Source: Aselliscus stoliczkanus (Eukaryota; Chordata; Mammalia; Chiroptera; Hipposideridae). From it: a stretch of 64,000 bases of DNA. How positions within the stretch are numbered: position 1 is the stretch's first letter; the number at the start of each line of letters is the position of its first letter. The stretch covers positions 61,223,501-61,287,500 of the forward strand of contig CM066731.1 of the NCBI GenBank assembly GCA_033961575.1. The letters run 5' to 3'. The notes beneath the pieces are model-generated. The model did no database searches. It was not told the DNA's origin and saw only the letters and a program-made list of their open reading frames with translations. The position numbers were made by a program, and so were the translations under genes. This document shows positions 59,557 to 64,000 of the stretch, piece by piece.

Positions 59557-59640
<84 letters not shown>
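59557..59640. repeat. Compound (GT)n(GA)n microsatellite
   Basis: About 17 GT units (59557-59590) followed by 25 uninterrupted GA units. Confidence 0.98.
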
Positions 59641-59643
<3 letters not shown>

Positions 59644-62600
59644 TGTCAAAAGGGACAGGTATTGAAATTTCATTTAGAGAACCTTTACATTGGGTTGAGA
59701 TTAACATCAATTGTCAATATCATAGAAGGGGGCCCTCTGGAGATCGTGTGGGGGAGTCTTAAATCTCCCTAATGCCCTCCAGCTCCTATAGCACTGGGCA
59801 ATGGAGAATGGAAGTTTGGGCTCATAGATCGATCTTGGGAGGAAAAAGAGGTTACATTCCAAAGGATAACTGAAGAAAGATTAATTTAAAAAAAACAAAA
59901 ACAAACTATTTACAAAAAATGGGAAGCCAACAATCTTGACAAGCACCTAGTAGTTAGCGAAAGCAGAAAGCCATTCCTGCCCCCAGGCTGAAGGGTACAA
60001 GCAGAGGGAAGGTGTGTGGGAATCCAGAGAGAGCGGCAGCTGAAGCTGTAGAAGAAAACCCCAGAGAGGAGTCATGGCCTTCAGAAGAGAAATCTAATCA
60101 CCGCCAACCTGTGGCCTAGCAGAGAGAGAACTGAGGTCTTTCTCTTCCTTTCCATCTTCTGACATCGTGATTTCCTCTCATCACTTCCCATTGGATGAAC
60201 TGGACTTGAAGCCACCCGGAAGCCACAAGTCAAGAGAACCCCCTGGGACTCCATAAGGTCAGTCTCCTGGGTGATGTCAGCAGGTCAGCAGGGTGGGGGA
60301 GGGGAGAATGAAAGTACGGCTGCAGGGACCACTGGAGACTATCTGCCAGAGACCCACTCTGTCTAGGGAAAGCTGTCTGTTAACAGATGAGCCTATCACC
60401 TTTTTGATACGCTATTGAAACTCTGACTTTGACACCATCAGCAATCAGGTGAACTGTCCATGATTTTATGGTTTTAAGCATAAATGTCTGTCTTCACAAT
60501 CCTGCACATCTCCAGAAATCCCTCACATGCCCATCTATATTCTGGAAGAAAAGACAGAATAGGCCACTCATTATCTGACTGAACCCCATCCTGCTCTCAG
60601 CTCACCCTGACTCCATTCCCCCTACTCAGGGCTGAACTCCTATGCCATTTCCGTTTTCTTTGCCCAAAGCAGGCATCATAAATTGATCTTGGCGCTCCCT
60701 CCTGATGAGCTAAGATGCAGCCTTGGAATCTTTCTTTACCTGCTGGTTTAGCAATCAAATCAATCAGTTGAAGTTGGGGTACAAAATGAAAGCCACATGT
60801 CTTTCATCACTGGTCTGTGGGTTACCTTGAATTAGATGTTTCCGTGTTTTGTTTAACAGATCATTTCCCATTAACCCCAGAGAATGTTTACTGCACCCAT
60901 TGTTTGTTTGTTTTTACCATCTGGAATAACATCAGTATTATCATTAATTGGAAGCCTTTGTTGAGTTTTCTAAAACACAAGGTCTCACTGCTTCACTTTT
61001 ACTATACAAGTGTTTTCTTTTGTCTTGTTTCAGTCCAGCTTTCCAGCCTTTGTTTATCTACTTGCTTTGTCTCACTACCTCTGCGTTCACAGCCACAGGC
61101 TGCTCCCTTGCCAGGATTCATAATGACAGCAATACCTAATTTAGAGAACGCCTTACAAGGCACAAAATATTCACACACCTATTGATGAAATTCTTTCTGA
61201 TCAAAGGCGACTTGTTGTGATGTAACTAAAGGATTTTAGATTTTTGATTTATGGGACTAAATTACTCTTTGGTTTTTTATTATCTTACTGCGGCTTTTAG
61301 TCACCTTTTTTTAAAAAAAAACCTCTTTCTATCCACACATTTCAGAGCCTCTTTTTTTCTCACATATTTTTCTTCAAGTACATAGGTGATTTTCGCTTTA
61401 TAGAGCTGGCCAAAGGAAGTAAGCCTTTAGAAAAATAAATAGATGAAACAAACCTCTGATTTAGGAATTGAACTACAAACACTTTCTTCCCCTGAAATGA
61501 TATTCAAACAACTGAACTTATGTAAACCAAAGTTCGCATGTGCATTTCTTAGCAATTTACTTATGATTTCAGACACATACAGTCACTTTTAAGATGCTTT
61601 TTTAAAGGAGTGTTTTTTTCGAGGATATTAATGTTCTAATTCTTTCCTTTAAAAAAAGGGGAAGGGGAATGGGGATAGTTTTTTGACATATTTAGCTGGT
61701 CCTCAGAGAAATTTACTACATTTCCTGTGTTATTTTTTATAAGGGGGTTCTTTTTCTTTTTTAAAAATCTTTTTACCTTTTTAAACCCTGATGACCCAAT
61801 CAATGCCTTTCCTCTCAGACATAATTCCTCTGGCTGAGCTTGTAAAGCTTTCTACCATGATGAGTCTCTCTTTAAACTAAAGCCTTCCTGAACTTTTTTA
61901 AATAATGAGAATGCACCAGGCCAATTTATGATAAGATCCCTTTTCCTCCCAGCCTAACACATTTTACCTCACATCAACAAACAGCTGGCCATTGGAGTGT
62001 ATGACGATGGTAATAAACAATGAAAAGGGTTCCCTAGGTATCCTGATCTCTTCCTGAGAAAGGGGAAATGGCCAAATGATCTCATGTTAGCCTATGAAGT
62101 CACTGGATCCATTGTGATGGCATATGAGTCTCGAACCCTGATTCTGCCTCCTCTATATGTTTTCCCCTTACATAATGAAACCAATGCCTGCGGTACAGAC
62201 CCTTCACTGGAAAACAGAAGATGAAAAATAAGAGCTAAAATTAGAGTTGCTTTGAGCCTCTCTTATGTTCCTTCTGTTTCCTGAGTTGTTCCCAGATCCC
62301 GGTTAATCTGGAGTTTGCAACTTTCCTCTTCTTATGGGCATTTTGTCTCATCTATAATTCAGGGACATTCACGTCCCAGGGAGTGTCTTTAAAACAGGAA
62401 GTTGCTCAAGCAAATTATTATCTTTAGGAGGACAGATCTATGGCCAAAACATTGCAAAGGCCAATGGCCTTGTCTTCAGGGAACCAAGCAGACAGAGGCA
62501 AACTTCAGGAGCAGAACTGAGCACGCAAGACTGCTGCTTTCTCTCATGTCTCTCACTCCTCAGAGAAGCCACCGCTGACTAAAAATAAGAGTTGTTTAAG

Positions 62601-64000
62601 GCATTTTAAGGAGGACTTATCATATCCAATTGAGTCAGTTCATATTTTTCAGTAAAGCAGTAAGTGGTTATAAACACACTCTTCATGTACTTCCTTCTGT
62701 GTCCCCACCTTGCCCGTGGCTCAGCAGCGAGCTCCATGAAGACTTTTTATTTAAGTGTTCCTTCTGTTTCCACTTCGCTTATCACTGAGTGCTCCAGCTC
62801 ATGTGTGCCCGTGAAGTTGGCTCCTGACCTTCAGGGGTGTGGGGAGGCAGCGGAGAGCCCAGGTGAGGAATTAGACATTTTGATTAGTTATAGCCAGTTC
62901 CTTTTTTACTGCTTAGATTTAAGGGCTTGGGGATTCCTGAATCTTATTTCCCATAGCCCATGACAAAAATGGGGTGTAGGGGAGTATCCACTGAAGGGCA
63001 TATTAAAGTCTCTGTACTCAGTTGGGAAGGATATGAATGGGTTTCAGGTTCAGTGTTAAAATCTCTTTCAGAGTAAAATTGAAAATTTCCATTTTTCAAA
63101 ACTCTGAAAAAGTTTTCGATGAAATGATTCTGTAATCAATGTCTATGTTGGCCTGCTGATATGGGAAAACATGGTTCAAATAGTCAGCTTGGAATAGGAA
63201 GAAGCTTTGTAATGTGTGCTCTGTCTTAGGGTGCATTTCTGCCTTTGGGCACCAGGCATGGCATAGAGTGGACACTCAAGGATTGCTTGTTGATTAAATA
63301 GCCGAACAGCAAACTGAGTTAGTATTGGACCTCAAATAAGTATAGGAAAATGGTTACAGGAAAGGTAAGAAAGTAAGAAGTGGGGAAAAAAAACAAAAAA
63401 CAACTCTCCATTCAATTTAGTTTCTCCAAGATGAGTGGACACATGATCCATAGCACAAGATGAACCTGAGGTTATAGATCCTTCCAAGTTCCTTCCACTT
63501 GCCATTTTTAAGGTAAAAAAGCTTCTTTTCAAAACAAAGTATAACACTATGAAAACACTAAATGTTTGATGTGGAAGGCTTTTTAACATTAGGTTAAAAA
63601 AGAAAAAAATATTCTTTCATTATTTCAAAAACAGGGAAATGGTTTTGGATTTCCTTAAGCATTTTAGAATTTAAAAGAATTTCCCATGCATGAATAAAAT
63701 CAGATTTTCATCAAAAGGCTTTTAAGCAAAACTCCACACTTTTCTCCATAAAAAAACAAATATTTTTCAGAGCAATATTCTTTTACACAAAAGATTTTAC
63801 AAATCATTTGAGTATTCTGTGTGAGGAAAATAAAATTCAAAATTATTCAGTAAAATATTTTTCTTTCATTTTTTATTGCTACTGCAAATAAGAAAGCATT
63901 AAGGAGGATGAATGGCTATAGATGAAAGTTACCATGCAAACATAAAAAAAAAAAAAAAGAAAATCTTTTAATGTTTTGGTCACGAACTCTGACAATGATA
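59641..64000. other. Unassigned sequence to the window end
   Basis: No gene, RNA or clear repeat recognised. 60000-60320 is less AT-rich. 63235-63305 has an L2-like end (GGCACCAGGCATGGCATAGA). The 122-codon frame at 60817-61185 and the 99-codon frame at 62664-62963 have no recognised domain. An A-run of about 16 bases is at 63943-63958. The low repeat density over 61.2-63.2 kb may mean conserved non-coding DNA, which the sequence alone cannot show. Confidence 0.35.

Noticed and set aside
59371..59762. Frames with Ser-Leu, Thr-His, Cys-Val or Arg-Glu runs
   Set aside because: Products of the compound GT/GA array.

Overview
This window looks like ordinary nuclear DNA of a placental mammal, most likely a bat. 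Evidence for a mammal is the AT-rich, CpG-poor base composition, the many ancient mammalian repeats (MIR, L2, L1M, MaLR, MER5A, Tigger), and long microsatellites. Evidence for a bat is a set of young tRNA-headed SINEs starting GGGCCGGC, some with a longer tail that resembles SINEs I recall from Yinpterochiroptera such as horseshoe and roundleaf bats, plus an L1 3' end of the bat/carnivore kind. The order-level call is from memory of repeat families and has moderate confidence.

I see no intact protein-coding gene, no CRISPR array, no operon and no recognisable retroviral coding region. The only gene-derived sequence I can name is a processed pseudogene of SNRPG (Sm protein G) on the minus strand near 50.63-50.97 kb. 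It has lost its start codon and carries an in-frame stop at the position of Arg63. One short minus-strand reading frame at 35.46-35.66 kb encodes a membrane-segment-like peptide and has an acceptable splice acceptor; it is the only candidate exon I would keep, at low confidence.

Layout: 0-3 kb is a bat-type SINE followed by an old antisense L1 and GT/GA microsatellites. 3-11 kb is mostly unassigned AT-rich sequence with one full-length composite SINE and MIRs. 11-17 kb holds L2 copies, a Tigger-type miniature transposon inside an L2, an LTR-like repeat, an antisense L1M and an L1 inserted into a MIR. 17-30 kb holds two palindromic miniature transposons, L2s, MIRs, SINEs, an L1M/MaLR nest and MER5A. 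30-45 kb holds microsatellites, L1 3' ends and a 305-bp duplication whose copies sit exactly 2,490 bp apart. 45.9-46.5 kb is a 523-bp GGT-type array. 49-57 kb holds young SINEs, the SNRPG pseudogene, a MaLR LTR and a large pyrimidine tract. 57-64 kb holds two more compound GT/GA arrays and a CpG-retaining segment.

The most informative signals are the 305-bp duplication, the 80-bp palindromic element that could fold like a microRNA precursor, the CpG-retaining segment at 59.1-59.5 kb, and the nested insertions, which give a relative time order of repeat activity. I found no previously undescribed multi-gene system. Family names for old repeats come from recall of their consensus sequences, not from a search.
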